A stretch of 16,381 bases of DNA from an uncultured Coriobacteriaceae bacterium (GTDB lineage: Bacteria; Actinomycetota; Coriobacteriia; Coriobacteriales; Atopobiaceae): positions 1-16,381 of the forward strand of contig UQSV01000039.1 of the NCBI GenBank assembly GCA_900543875.1. Direction: 5' to 3'. The stretch's first letter is position 1; every line of letters starts with the position of its first letter. Shown one piece after another: positions 7,787-15,231 of this stretch. The notes beneath the pieces were generated by a model. That model worked only from the letters and a program-made list of their open reading frames with translations. It made no database searches and had not been told where the DNA came from. A program made the position numbers and the translations under genes.

Positions 7787-8574
7787 TAAGCCTTCACCCC
7801 GCCAAAGCGACGGTCGCGGCCCTGGAAGGCGCGAATGGCGCGCAGCAGCTCCCAGCGGTCGAAGTCGGGCCAGAGCGTGTCGGTGATGTAGAACTCGCTG
7901 TAGGCAAGCTGCCACAGCAGGTAGTTGGAGAGCCTCAGCTCGCCCGAGGTGCGAATGAGCAGCTCGGGGTCAGGCAGGTCGGCCGTGTAGAGGTGGGAGG
8001 AGACGCAGGCGGCGTCGACGTCGTCGACGGACAGGGTGCCCTCCTTGACCTTGGAGGCGATCAGGCGCGCCGCGCGGGCGAGCTCGGCGCGGGCGCCGTA
8101 GTTCACCGCGAGCGCGAGCGTCATGCCCGTGTGGTCGGCCGTCTCGGAGAGGCCCTCCTCAAAGACCTCGCGGGTCTTCTGGGGCAGGGCCTCGATGTCG
8201 CCGAGGAACTCGAGACGCACGTTCTCCTGGTGGAAGAGCGGCAGCTCCTTGACGAGCGTCGTGGCAAACAGGTGCATGAGCAGGTCGACTTCCTGCTGCG
8301 GGCGCTTCCAGTTCTCGGTGGAGAAGGCATAGGCGCTGAGCACGTCGATGCCAAGGCGAACGCACGCGGTGATGGTCTCGCGCAGGCTCGCGATGCCGGC
8401 GATGTGACCCTGGCCGCGCTCCATGCCCTGGCGGGTGGCCCAGCGGCCGTTGCCGTCCATGATCACCGAGATGTGAGACGGCAGGCGCTCGAGGTCTACG
8501 TCGGCAAGCGACACGTCCTCGGGGGCGTCAGCAAAGTAGGTTGTCAGCTCCTGCTCGTCACGCTGCACGGGCAC
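7786..8574 (-). CDS. uppS: Undecaprenyl (polyprenyl) diphosphate synthase, cis-prenyltransferase
   Basis: Adds isopentenyl diphosphate units in cis to farnesyl diphosphate, giving the C55 carrier lipid for peptidoglycan and other wall polymers. The 262-aa protein carries the cis-prenyltransferase motifs in order: VIMDGNGRWA at 38-47 with catalytic D40, the LSAYAFSTENWKRP stretch at 79-92, and the C-terminal IRTSGELRLSNYLLWQ..YSEFYITDTLWPDF at 207-238, where Arg and Ser bind IPP diphosphate. The N-terminus is about 25 residues longer than E. coli UppS before the first motif. The start is GTG at 8574 with AAAGG about 4 bases upstream; a second in-frame GTG at 8568 has better spacing and cannot be excluded. 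The gap to frr is 9 bases, and the stop shares a base with the cdsA start. Confidence 0.95.
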   Translation of the reverse strand: MPVQRDEQELTTYFADAPEDVSLADVDLERLPSHISVIMDGNGRWATRQGMERGQGHIAGIASLRETITACVRLGIDVLSAYAFSTENWKRPQQEVDLLMHLFATTLVKELPLFHQENVRLEFLGDIEALPQKTREVFEEGLSETADHTGMTLALAVNYGARAELARAARLIASKVKEGTLSVDDVDAACVSSHLYTADLPDPELLIRTSGELRLSNYLLWQLAYSEFYITDTLWPDFDRWELLRAIRAFQGRDRRFGGVKA

Positions 8575-8583
8575 ACGACCTTT

Positions 8584-9129
8584 CTAGATCTCCATGACCT
8601 CGGCCTCTTTGGCCTTGGTTGCCTCGTCAATCTTCTTCACGAAGTCGTCGGTGAGCTTCTGGACCTTGGCCTGCTCGCGACGGACGTCGTCCTCGGAGAG
8701 CTCCTCGTCGCGCTCGAGCTTAGCGTTGGCCTCGCGGCGGACGTTGCGGATGGCCACGCGGGCCTCCTCGGCGAGCGTGCGGCACTCCTTCGCGAGCTCC
8801 TTGCGGCGCTCGCCGGTGGGCTTGGGGAACGGCAGGCGAATGACCTGACCGTCGTTGGAAGGCGTGATGCCAAGGTCGGACTGAGAGATGGCCTTCTCGA
8901 TGGCGTTCAGGCTCGTCTTGTCCCACGGCTCGACGACGAGCATGCTGGCCTCGGGAACCTTGACACCGGCGAGCTGCGTGATGGGCGTGGACTGGCCATA
9001 GTAGTCGACCATGATCGAGTCGAGCACGTGCGGGTTGGCGCGGCCGGTGCGGACCTTGCCGAAGTTGGTCTTGAGCGCCTCGAGGCACTTGTCCATGCGC
9101 GAACGGGCGGTATCAGTAATCTCACTCAT
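8584..9129 (-). CDS. frr: Ribosome recycling factor
   Basis: RRF splits post-termination 70S ribosomes together with EF-G. The 181-aa length is typical (about 185). Recognisable family sequence includes the N-terminal helix with KVRTGRANPHVLD at 25-37, the domain II stretch VEPWDKTSLNAIEKAI around 66-81, SDLGITPSNDGQVIRLPFP around 83-101, and the long C-terminal helix with RREANAK. The protein is charged and lacks membrane segments. The ATG shares one base with the pyrH stop (TAATG), and a strong GGAGGAG ribosome site lies about 8 bases upstream inside the pyrH 3' end; upstream in-frame codons are in pyrH. The pyrH-frr order is very widely conserved in bacteria. Confidence 0.97.
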   Translation of the reverse strand: MSEITDTARSRMDKCLEALKTNFGKVRTGRANPHVLDSIMVDYYGQSTPITQLAGVKVPEASMLVVEPWDKTSLNAIEKAISQSDLGITPSNDGQVIRLPFPKPTGERRKELAKECRTLAEEARVAIRNVRREANAKLERDEELSEDDVRREQAKVQKLTDDFVKKIDEATKAKEAEVMEI

Positions 9130-9857
9130 TAGTGGGTCTCCTCCCCAACGACGGTGGTGCCAACCGGCATTCCCTTGAGCGCGTCTGCGAAGACGTGCGG
9201 CTGGTCGATGTTGAACACGATCATGGACATGTTGTTGTCGGAGCACAGCGCGGTGGCCGTGGCGTCCATGACCTTGAGGTCGCGCGTGAGGACCTCGCGG
9301 TAGGTGATGGTGTCGAAGCGCTTGGCGTCCGGGTTCTTCATGGGGTCTGCGTCATAGATGCCGTCGACCTTGGTGGCCTTCATGAGGCAGTCGGCGTCGA
9401 TCTCGCAGGCGCGCAGGGCCGCAGCGGTGTCGGTCGTGAAGTAGGGGTTGCCCGAGCCGGCGGCGAAGATCGCGACATAGCCCTTCTCAAGGTGCTTGAT
9501 GGCTCGACGACGGATGTAGGGCTCGCAGACCTCGTCCATCTTGATGGCGCTCATGACGCGGGCGGTCATGCCGTTGCGCTCGAAGCCGTCCTGAAGGGCC
9601 AGGGCGTTCATGACCGTGGCGAGCATGCCCATGTAGTCTGCCTGGGCGCGGTCCATGCCACCTGCGGCACCGGCGACGCCACGGAAGATGTTGCCGCCAC
9701 CGACGACCACGCCAACCTCGATGCCGTCGTCGTGGATGACCTTAATCTCCTTGGCCAGGTGGTCGACGACCTTGGGGTCGATGCCATAGCCGCCCTCACC
9801 CATGAGGGCCTCACCGGAGAGCTTGAGCAGGACGCGCTTGTACTTGTAGTCCGACAA
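9129..9857 (-). CDS. pyrH: UMP kinase
   Basis: Bacterial hexameric UMP kinase of the amino-acid-kinase fold, phosphorylating UMP to UDP with ATP in pyrimidine nucleotide synthesis. The 242-aa protein shows the family elements: LLKLSGEALMG at 10-20 (phosphate loop), VVGGGNIFRG at 51-60, MGMLATVMNALAL at 77-89, and GSGNPYFTTDTAAALRA at 134-150 (UMP and ATP binding), then KVDGIYDADP at 163-172. The start codon is TTG (9857), chosen because the N-terminus then matches the family and GAAGGGAAG lies at proper distance; no ATG is suitable. It is the first gene of its transcription unit, preceded by an extended -10 promoter and by the tsf terminator. Confidence 0.97.
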   Translation of the reverse strand: MSDYKYKRVLLKLSGEALMGEGGYGIDPKVVDHLAKEIKVIHDDGIEVGVVVGGGNIFRGVAGAAGGMDRAQADYMGMLATVMNALALQDGFERNGMTARVMSAIKMDEVCEPYIRRRAIKHLEKGYVAIFAAGSGNPYFTTDTAAALRACEIDADCLMKATKVDGIYDADPMKNPDAKRFDTITYREVLTRDLKVMDATATALCSDNNMSMIVFNIDQPHVFADALKGMPVGTTVVGEETH

Positions 9858-9886
9858 GGGGGACTTCCCTTCACTCGTTGCCGTAT

Positions 9887-9902
9887 CAGAAGAATTCTAG
9901 CA
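9887..9902 (-). promoter_or_regulatory. Candidate extended -10 promoter for pyrH
   Basis: On the minus strand TGCTAGAAT (9902-9894) gives a TGn extended -10 with hexamer TAGAAT at 9899-9894, about 37 bases upstream of the pyrH TTG. No good -35 hexamer is found 17 bases further up, which is tolerated with an extended -10. Placement just after the tsf terminator supports it. Confidence 0.45.
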
Positions 9903-9940
9903 AAAGGCATGGCAGGGCTCGCGAATTGGACTGGATGCGC

Positions 9941-9976
9941 ATAAGAAAAGGCCCGACACCATAGGGTGCCGGGCCT
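9941..9976 (-). terminator. Intrinsic terminator after tsf
   Basis: On the minus strand a 12-bp stem (AGGCCCGGCACC at 9976-9965, loop 9964-9961, GGTGTCGGGCCT at 9960-9949) is followed by TTTCTTAT. One position is a G-U pair in minus-strand RNA but an A-C mismatch on the plus strand, so the structure is shaped for the minus-strand transcript. It lies 30 bases past the tsf stop and separates rpsB-tsf from the pyrH operon. Confidence 0.88.
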
Positions 9977-10006
9977 CATGCGACCAGTTTGCGCTGATGC
10001 CTTGGG

Positions 10007-10879
10007 CTACTCGCCGAAGGTGAAGCGGTCGAAGGCGACGATCTCGATGTTGTCGCCGAGCTCCTTGCCGACCTTCTCGGCGTACTGGCGGATGGTGATG
10101 TTGCCATCCTTGATGAAGGCCTGCTCGGAGAGGACGGACTCGCCGAAGAACTTGTTGAGGCGACCCTCGGCGATCTTGGTCTGAATGGCCTCGGGCTTGC
10201 CGGACTCGGCAGCCTGAGCCTTGTAGATGCTCATCTCGTGCTCGACGATCTCGGCGGGAACGTCCTCGCGACGAGCGGAGATGGCGCCGGCGGCGGCAGC
10301 CTGCATGGCGACGTCGTGGGCGAAGGTCTTGAAGGACTCGGCCTCAGCGGTCTCGGGCTTGGCGAAGGAGAACTCGACGATGGTGCCGAGCTTGCCGTTG
10401 GCGTGGACGTAGGAGCCGAAGGCGCCGTTCTCGACCTCGCGACGGGCGAAACGGGCGATCTTCATGTTCTCGCCCATGGTGTGAATCATCTCGGTGAGGG
10501 CAGCGTCAACCGTCTCGTTCTCGGAGAACTCGGCGGCCTTGAGGGCGTCGACGTCGGCCGGATTGGCCTTGGCGACGACGGCGGCCACGTTCTTGGCAAA
10601 GCCGGTGAACTTGGGGTTGCCACCGACGAAGTCGGTCTCGCAGGTGACCTCGACGAGGGCGGCAGCCTTGCCGCAGTCGCAGACGTAGGCGGCGACGGTG
10701 CCCTCGTTGGTCTCGCGGCCGGCCTTCTTGACGGCCTTGGCCATGCCCATCTTACGAAGGACGTCGACGGCCTTCTCGATGTCGCCATCGGCCTCGACGA
10801 GCGCCTTCTTGCACTCCATCATCGGGGAGTCGGTCATCTCGCGGAGCTGCTTGACGAGCGCGGCGGTGATCTGAGCCAT
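10007..10879 (-). CDS. tsf: Translation elongation factor Ts
   Basis: EF-Ts is the nucleotide exchange factor that regenerates EF-Tu-GTP. The 290-aa protein has the N-terminal UBA-like domain (MAQITAALVKQLREMTDSP, then MMECKKALVEADGDIEKA up to about 37) that contacts EF-Tu, the conserved VTCETDFV at 78-85 with TDFV intruding at the EF-Tu magnesium site, and a two-lobed core. A CDCG stretch at 67-70 just before this is a mild local variation. The start ATG at 10879 has a purine-rich GAGAGAGG upstream. It is 116 bases downstream of rpsB and probably co-transcribed with it, with a stem-loop between them; a terminator follows. Confidence 0.97.
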   Translation of the reverse strand: MAQITAALVKQLREMTDSPMMECKKALVEADGDIEKAVDVLRKMGMAKAVKKAGRETNEGTVAAYVCDCGKAAALVEVTCETDFVGGNPKFTGFAKNVAAVVAKANPADVDALKAAEFSENETVDAALTEMIHTMGENMKIARFARREVENGAFGSYVHANGKLGTIVEFSFAKPETAEAESFKTFAHDVAMQAAAAGAISARREDVPAEIVEHEMSIYKAQAAESGKPEAIQTKIAEGRLNKFFGESVLSEQAFIKDGNITIRQYAEKVGKELGDNIEIVAFDRFTFGE

Positions 10880-10900
10880 GAGTGCCTCTCTCTCGTGTCT

Positions 10901-10961
10901 GTGCGCGCGTGCGCACGCAATACCTTTACATGCGGGCGCCGCCCATGTTTGGACGGCGCCC
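10901..10961 (-). promoter_or_regulatory. rpsB-tsf intergenic stem-loops
   Basis: Two inverted repeats lie in the 116-base rpsB-tsf gap. The larger, 10961-10934, forms on the minus strand an 11-bp stem (8 GC-rich pairs, one U-G pair, two GC pairs) with loop AAACAT; on the plus strand the U-G position is a C-A mismatch. No T-tract follows, so it is more likely an attenuation, pausing or mRNA-processing structure that lowers tsf relative to rpsB than a full terminator. The smaller, 10916-10901 (GTGCGC, 4-base loop, GCGCAC), is just upstream of the tsf ribosome site. Confidence 0.5.
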
Positions 10962-10995
10962 CTCAGTCATGAATTTGCTGCGAGGGCCCGTGGGT

Positions 10996-11751
10996 CTACT
11001 CGGCAGCGGGCGCCTCGACGGCCGGGGTGGTCTCGCCGGCGGCCATCTCCTCAGCGGTGATCTGCTCCTTGCCGGTGCCAGCCAGGACGGCGTCGGCGAC
11101 GAGCTCGGTCATGAGGGCGACGGAGCGGATGGCATCGTCGTTCGCGGGGATGCCGTAGTCGACGACGTCGGGGTCGGAGTTGGTGTCGAGCAGGGCGACG
11201 ACCGGGATGTGCAGGCGGTTGGCCTCGCGGATGGCGAGCTCCTCACGCTTGGAGTCGATGACAAACAGGGCAGCCGGGAGCTGGCGCATGTCGCGGACGC
11301 CACCGAGGTTGCGCTGGAGCTTCTCGAGCTCCTTGGTGAGCACGGACTGCTCCTTCTTGCCGCGAGCGGCCATGGAGCCGTCCTCGACCATGGTCTCGAG
11401 CTCCTCCATGCGGTTGATGCGGGAGCGCATGGTCACGAAGTTGGTGAGCACGCCGCCGAGCCAACGCTGGTTGATGAAGGGCATGCCACAGCGGGCAGCC
11501 TGCGTGGCGACGGGCTCCTGGGCCTGCTTCTTGGTGCCGACGAACAGGATCTGGCCGCCCTTGGCCGCGGTCTCCTTGAGGAAGGTGTAGGCGCGGTCGG
11601 CGTCGAGGATCGTCTGCTTGAGGTCGAGGATGTAGATGCCGTTGCGCTCGCCGAAGATGTACGGCTTCATCTTGGGGTTCCAGCGACGGGTCTGGTGGCC
11701 GTAGTGGCAACCGGCCTCGAGCAGGGTGTTAAGGTTAATCTTCACTGCCAT
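10996..11751 (-). CDS. rpsB: Small ribosomal subunit protein uS2
   Basis: Ribosomal protein S2 of the 30S subunit. The 251-aa product shows the family's ordered motifs: NLNTLLEAGCHYGHQTRRWNPKM from about 6 to 28, YIFGERNGIYILDL near 31-44, FVGTKKQAQEPV, the highly conserved NQRWLGGVLTNF, and IPVVALLDTNSDPD..DYGIPANDDAIRS. The last 25 or so residues are acidic and Ala/Pro/Glu-rich, an extension common in high-GC Gram-positives. The ATG at 11751 is chosen over an upstream in-frame ATG (11790) because AAAGG lies 7 bases upstream and the family begins here. It leads the rpsB-tsf unit, with a promoter about 120 bases upstream. Confidence 0.97.
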   Translation of the reverse strand: MAVKINLNTLLEAGCHYGHQTRRWNPKMKPYIFGERNGIYILDLKQTILDADRAYTFLKETAAKGGQILFVGTKKQAQEPVATQAARCGMPFINQRWLGGVLTNFVTMRSRINRMEELETMVEDGSMAARGKKEQSVLTKELEKLQRNLGGVRDMRQLPAALFVIDSKREELAIREANRLHIPVVALLDTNSDPDVVDYGIPANDDAIRSVALMTELVADAVLAGTGKEQITAEEMAAGETTPAVEAPAAE

Positions 11752-11870
11752 GGTGCTACCTTTCTTTGGTTGGCCCTCCGCGCCGGTCATCCCCCTTGGC
11801 CACCCGATTAGCGGGCACCGTGGCCGCAGGGTCGCGACGCGTGTGATGTGGTGCTGGCGTATGCACAGCG
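11752..11870 (-). promoter_or_regulatory. rpsB 5' leader with stem-loop
   Basis: The untranslated leader is about 120 bases from the predicted start of transcription. A hairpin with GGCCAC (11825-11820) pairing to GTGGCC (11803-11798) and a short inner CCG/CGG pairing lies mid-leader. S2 autoregulates its own mRNA in E. coli, so this could be an S2-binding leader, but I cannot match it to a described motif. Confidence 0.3.
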
Positions 11871-11877
11871 AATTGAT

Positions 11878-11906
11878 AGTCTAACAGCGGCCTCTCGCCC
11901 GCGCAA
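11878..11906 (-). promoter_or_regulatory. Promoter for rpsB-tsf
   Basis: On the minus strand TTGCGC (11906-11901) and TAGACT (11883-11878) are separated by exactly 17 bases. The match to consensus is partial (3/6 and 4/6), but the position, between xerC and rpsB, is right. A 7-bp inverted repeat (11895-11901 with 11920-11926) overlaps the -35 element. The remaining 11927-11980 after xerC shows only a 5-bp hairpin without T-tract. Confidence 0.5.
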
Positions 11907-11980
11907 GTGGTTACCCTCACGGGCGACAGAGGCATCCACGACCCGCACATAAGCGGGGATACGAGCCCCATGCGACCACG

Positions 11981-12862
11981 CTACTCCCCCGACCGGGGGT
12001 GTGCCTGGAGCGCGGCAGCCTTGAGTCGCTCGATGGAGACGTGCGTGTAGATCTGCGTGGTCGAGAGGCTCTCGTGGCCCAGAAGCTCCTGGACGCTGCG
12101 CAGGTCTGCCCCGCCGTTGAGCAGCTGGGTGGCGAAGGTGTGGCGCATGGCGTGAGGCGTAATCGAGGGGTCGAGCCCCGCCTTGCCGACGAGCGCCTCG
12201 AACGCGAGGCGAAGCGACGCCGCGCTCATTCGTCGCCCCCGCACCGAGAGGAAGAGGGCGTTCTGGGCCGCGCGGGACGCGGCCGCCAGTTCGGGGCGTG
12301 CCTCGCGGATATAGCGCCCACATGCCTCGCAGGCCTTGGGGTAGAGCGGTACGAGCCGCTCCTTGCTGCCCTTGCCGAAGAGGCGCACCTGCCGCCCACG
12401 CAGGTCGACGTCAGCCACGTTGAGACCCGAGACCTCGGATATGCGCGCGCCCGAGGCGTAGAGCAGTTCGACCATGGCCCTGTCGCGGATGCCGCAGGTG
12501 TCTTCCTCGCAGGCATCGAGGAGCTGAGCGACCTCGTCGGGCGAGAGCGTCTTGGGCAGGCGGCGCGACAACTTGGGGCTCGCCACCGCCTCGACGTTGT
12601 CCTGCGTGGTGACGCCGCGGCTCACGAGCCACTTGTAGAGCGAGCGCACGGCGGAAAGGTGGCGGTTCTGCGTGGTGGTCGCGTAGCCTGCGTCCTGCAG
12701 CTCGGCGAGCCAGGAGCGAACCTCGGGGTGGGTGATGCGCAGGGGGTCGATGCCCTCGCGGCGGCACCAGTCGACGTAGGCCTGCAGGTCCGTCTCGTAA
12801 GCGCGGGTCGTGTTGGGCGAGAGGTTGCGCACGTCCCTGAGATAGGTGCAGAAGGCGGCCAT
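11981..12862 (-). CDS. xerC: XerC/XerD-type tyrosine recombinase
   Basis: Site-specific recombinase that resolves chromosome dimers at dif. The 293-aa length is typical. The N-terminal SAM-like core-binding domain (YLRDVRNLSPNTTRAYETDL at 7-26) is followed by the catalytic domain with R140 (SGARISEV), K164 (GKGSKER), H237 and R240 (HAMRHTFATQLL), H263 (LGHESLSTTQIY) and nucleophile Y272; the R-to-K spacing equals that of E. coli XerD. All catalytic residues are present. The ATG at 12862 is chosen because the domain begins there; a GTG at 12868 is an alternative, and either lies 35-40 bases past the trmFO stop. XerC versus XerD cannot be decided; the symbol follows position, since actinobacterial xerC is near rpsB. 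It differs from phage integrases by lacking an arm-binding domain. Confidence 0.9.
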   Translation of the reverse strand: MAAFCTYLRDVRNLSPNTTRAYETDLQAYVDWCRREGIDPLRITHPEVRSWLAELQDAGYATTTQNRHLSAVRSLYKWLVSRGVTTQDNVEAVASPKLSRRLPKTLSPDEVAQLLDACEEDTCGIRDRAMVELLYASGARISEVSGLNVADVDLRGRQVRLFGKGSKERLVPLYPKACEACGRYIREARPELAAASRAAQNALFLSVRGRRMSAASLRLAFEALVGKAGLDPSITPHAMRHTFATQLLNGGADLRSVQELLGHESLSTTQIYTHVSIERLKAAALQAHPRSGE

Positions 12863-12902
12863 CTGCACCTCGAACTCGTCCTGGGCGCGCTCGACGACCT
12901 CG

Positions 12903-14228
12903 CTAGGCGAACAGGTCAAGGCGCGTCGCGAGGTAGGCGTCGAGGTCAGCGAGGGCGCGTTGGGAGTAGCGCGCGTAGCGGTCGCGCTTCTTGAGACGCG
13001 GCCCCTCAAGCGGGGGCACGATGCCAAAGTTCACGTGCATGGGCTGGTAGGGGCTCGTGGCGGGATTGGTCGCGTAGGCCACGAGCGATCCCAGGGCGCC
13101 CGTTCGCGGAAGCTCGACCTGGGGCAGGCCGCGCAGGTCGGCGTAGCTGTTGAGCGCGGCGAGCAGGCCCGAGGCGATGGCCTCGGTGTACCCCTCGGTG
13201 CCACAGATCTGGCCCGCGAGGCGAACTGTTGTGCCCGGAACGGCGAAGGTGTGGTCGAGCACGCGTGGGGCGTCGACGAACGAGTTGCGGTGCATGACGC
13301 CATAGCGGAAGAACTCGGCGTTTTCGAGGCCGGGGATCATGCGGAAGACGCGGCGCTGCTCTGGCCAGGTGAGGTTCGTCTGGAAGCCCACAAGGTTATA
13401 GGACGTGAGCTCAGCGTTCTCGGGGCGCAGCTGCACGACCGCCCAGGGGCGCCTGCCCGTGCGGGGGTCGGTGAGGCCCACGGGCTTCATGGCGCCGTAG
13501 CGGGCGGCGTCGATGCCCGTGCGCGCCACCTCCTCGACCGGCTGGCAGGCGCAGAACAGGTCGCTTTGCTCAAAGTCCTTGGCCACCACCCTCTCGGCCC
13601 CGAGCAGGGCCTCCATGAACGCCTCGTACTCCTGCTTGTCCATGGGGCAGTTGAGGTAGTCGCCCACGCCGTTCTCCTCGTAGCGCGACTGCGAGAAGAC
13701 GATGCTGCGGTCGATGGTCTCGGCGTCGACGATGGGGGCCGCCGCGTCGAAGAACGACAGCGACTCGGCGCCCACAAGGTCGCCCACGCTCTTTGCGAGG
13801 GCGTCCGAGCACAGGGGCCCCGCGGCGATGACGCAGCGGCCTTCGGGGACCTGCGTAGCCTCGCGCCTCACGACCTCAATGAGCGGGCTGGCCTCGATGC
13901 GCTCCCCCACCAGCTGCGAGAACCTCGTTCGGTCCACCGCGAGGGCGCCGCCGGCGGGCACCGCGGCCTGCCTCGCGCAGGCGAGGAGCTCGCTTCCCAT
14001 GCGATCGAGCTCGGCCTTGAGCAGGCCGGCCGCGGAGTCGGGACGCATCGACTTGAGGGAGTTGGAGCAGACGAGCTCGGCGAAGCAGTCGGTGTGGTGG
14101 GCAGGTGAGCTCTTGGTGGGGCGCTGTTCGACGAGCCTCACGGGAACGCCGCGCCTCGCGAGCTGAAGCGCGCACTCGCTTCCCGCGAGGCCCGCGCCAA
14201 CGATCGTAACCGTATCGAGCTGTGCCAT
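12903..14228 (-). CDS. trmFO: Folate/FAD-dependent tRNA (uracil-54-C5) methyltransferase
   Basis: TrmFO (formerly Gid) makes m5U54 in the T-loop of tRNA, with methylenetetrahydrofolate as carbon source and FADH2 as reductant. The 441-aa protein has the N-terminal dinucleotide fold VTIVGAGLAGSECALQLA at 7-24, the family motif LVCSNSLKSM at 52-61 with C54, ACQPVEE at 227-233 with C228 (the catalytic cysteine pair of this family), and a C-terminal FAD signature AGQICGTEGYTEAIASGLLAA around 335-355. YQPMHVNFGIVPPL near the C-terminus is also characteristic, which separates it from the related MnmG (GidA). The start ATG has AGGGGAG a few bases upstream. It is 22 bases after dprA and leads into the recombinase gene. 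Confidence 0.96.
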   Translation of the reverse strand: MAQLDTVTIVGAGLAGSECALQLARRGVPVRLVEQRPTKSSPAHHTDCFAELVCSNSLKSMRPDSAAGLLKAELDRMGSELLACARQAAVPAGGALAVDRTRFSQLVGERIEASPLIEVVRREATQVPEGRCVIAAGPLCSDALAKSVGDLVGAESLSFFDAAAPIVDAETIDRSIVFSQSRYEENGVGDYLNCPMDKQEYEAFMEALLGAERVVAKDFEQSDLFCACQPVEEVARTGIDAARYGAMKPVGLTDPRTGRRPWAVVQLRPENAELTSYNLVGFQTNLTWPEQRRVFRMIPGLENAEFFRYGVMHRNSFVDAPRVLDHTFAVPGTTVRLAGQICGTEGYTEAIASGLLAALNSYADLRGLPQVELPRTGALGSLVAYATNPATSPYQPMHVNFGIVPPLEGPRLKKRDRYARYSQRALADLDAYLATRLDLFA

Positions 14229-14250
14229 GTCTCCCCTATCTGCATGTCTG

Positions 14251-15231
14251 TTATCTTCGCGCTTGTTTTCCTAGCGTTTCATTTTGCCCCAGCAGGGCCT
14301 GCTGGGTGGGTGCGAATCGCGCATCTGGCAGACGGCACACAAGTCCCAGCGCCTCCTGCTCGGCAAGCAGCACCAGCGCCTGGGGCAGCTCGACCCTAAG
14401 GAAGAGCGCTATCTCGTCGACCGTCATGGGGCTCGCGACGAGCGCGTCGAGCAGTTCGCCGCGCGACTCGCTGCGAACGTCGCTCGCGAGGCGGAGCCTC
14501 CCGTAGTCGAGCGCGATGAGGCTCTCGAGCGCCGCCTCGTCGGTGACGATGGAGGCGCCGTTCTCGATGAGCCAGTTGGTGCCCTGCGAGTTTGCCGAGA
14601 AGATCGAGCCCGGCACCGCATACACGCGCCGCCCCAGCTCCGCCGCCGTCGTGGCCGTGCTGAAGGTGCCCGAGGGACGCCCCGCCTCGCATACGATGAG
14701 TGAGGCCGAAAGGGCGGCGATGACGCGATTTCTCCGCACGAAGGTGTAGCGGGCGGGGCGCGTGCCCCAGCGCTCTATCGACAGGACGCACCCTCCCTCG
14801 CGCACGGCGCGACAGTAGAGCTCCTCGCTCGAGGCGGGGTATACGACGTCTGCCCCGCAGCCCGGTATGACGACCGTCTTTCCGCCCGCATCGAGCGCGG
14901 CGGTGCCGGCGGTCTGGTCGCAGCCAACGGCGCCGCCCGACACGACGACCACCCCGCACTCGGCGGCCACCCTGCCCGCCATGCGCGCGCAGGTGATCCC
15001 ATAGGGGTTTGCCCTGCGCGCGCCGATGACGGAGACGCAGTCCTCGAGCAGCACCGTAGGGTCCCCGTAGCCGCGCAGCACCGGCGTCTCCCCTTCGAGG
15101 TCGAGAAGGGCTGGCGGGTAGCCGGGGTCGCCCCGGCAAAGCTCCCACCGCTCGAGCCCGGCCACCGCGCTTGCATAGCTTCCGGCACCGTGCGCGACAC
15201 CAGCCCTCTCATGCTCCCCCACTGCTCTCAT
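14251..15231 (-). CDS. dprA: DNA-processing protein DprA (Smf)
   Basis: DprA binds incoming single-stranded DNA during natural transformation and loads RecA; it is also kept by many bacteria without known competence. From 15231 the protein has 326 residues with an extended Rossmann fold: VSVIGARRANPYG at 67-79, VVVSGGAVGCDQTAGTAAL at 95-113 (the usual SGxAxGID block, with altered residues), VIPGCGADVVYP at 121-132, FVRRNRVIAALS at 164-175, VCEAGRPSGTF at 180-190 and VYAVPGS at 203-209. The tail (about 265-326) resembles a DprA winged helix. No N-terminal SAM domain is seen. The start is uncertain: ATG 15231 or 15243, or GTG 15222, all overlapping the upstream gene. That upstream gene is a comM fragment, comM being another transformation gene. 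Confidence 0.93.
   Translation of the reverse strand: MRAVGEHERAGVAHGAGSYASAVAGLERWELCRGDPGYPPALLDLEGETPVLRGYGDPTVLLEDCVSVIGARRANPYGITCARMAGRVAAECGVVVVSGGAVGCDQTAGTAALDAGGKTVVIPGCGADVVYPASSEELYCRAVREGGCVLSIERWGTRPARYTFVRRNRVIAALSASLIVCEAGRPSGTFSTATTAAELGRRVYAVPGSIFSANSQGTNWLIENGASIVTDEAALESLIALDYGRLRLASDVRSESRGELLDALVASPMTVDEIALFLRVELPQALVLLAEQEALGLVCRLPDARFAPTQQALLGQNETLGKQARR

Noticed and set aside
11808..12323. A 171-codon minus-strand frame running across the end of xerC into the gap
   Set aside because: It overlaps the catalytic part of the recombinase in another frame and has no protein-like features.
14229..14250. Missing topA between dprA and trmFO, compared with the Bacillus order dprA-topA-trmFO
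   Set aside because: Actinobacterial genomes commonly keep topA elsewhere, so the absence is not unusual in itself and the gap shows no remnant.
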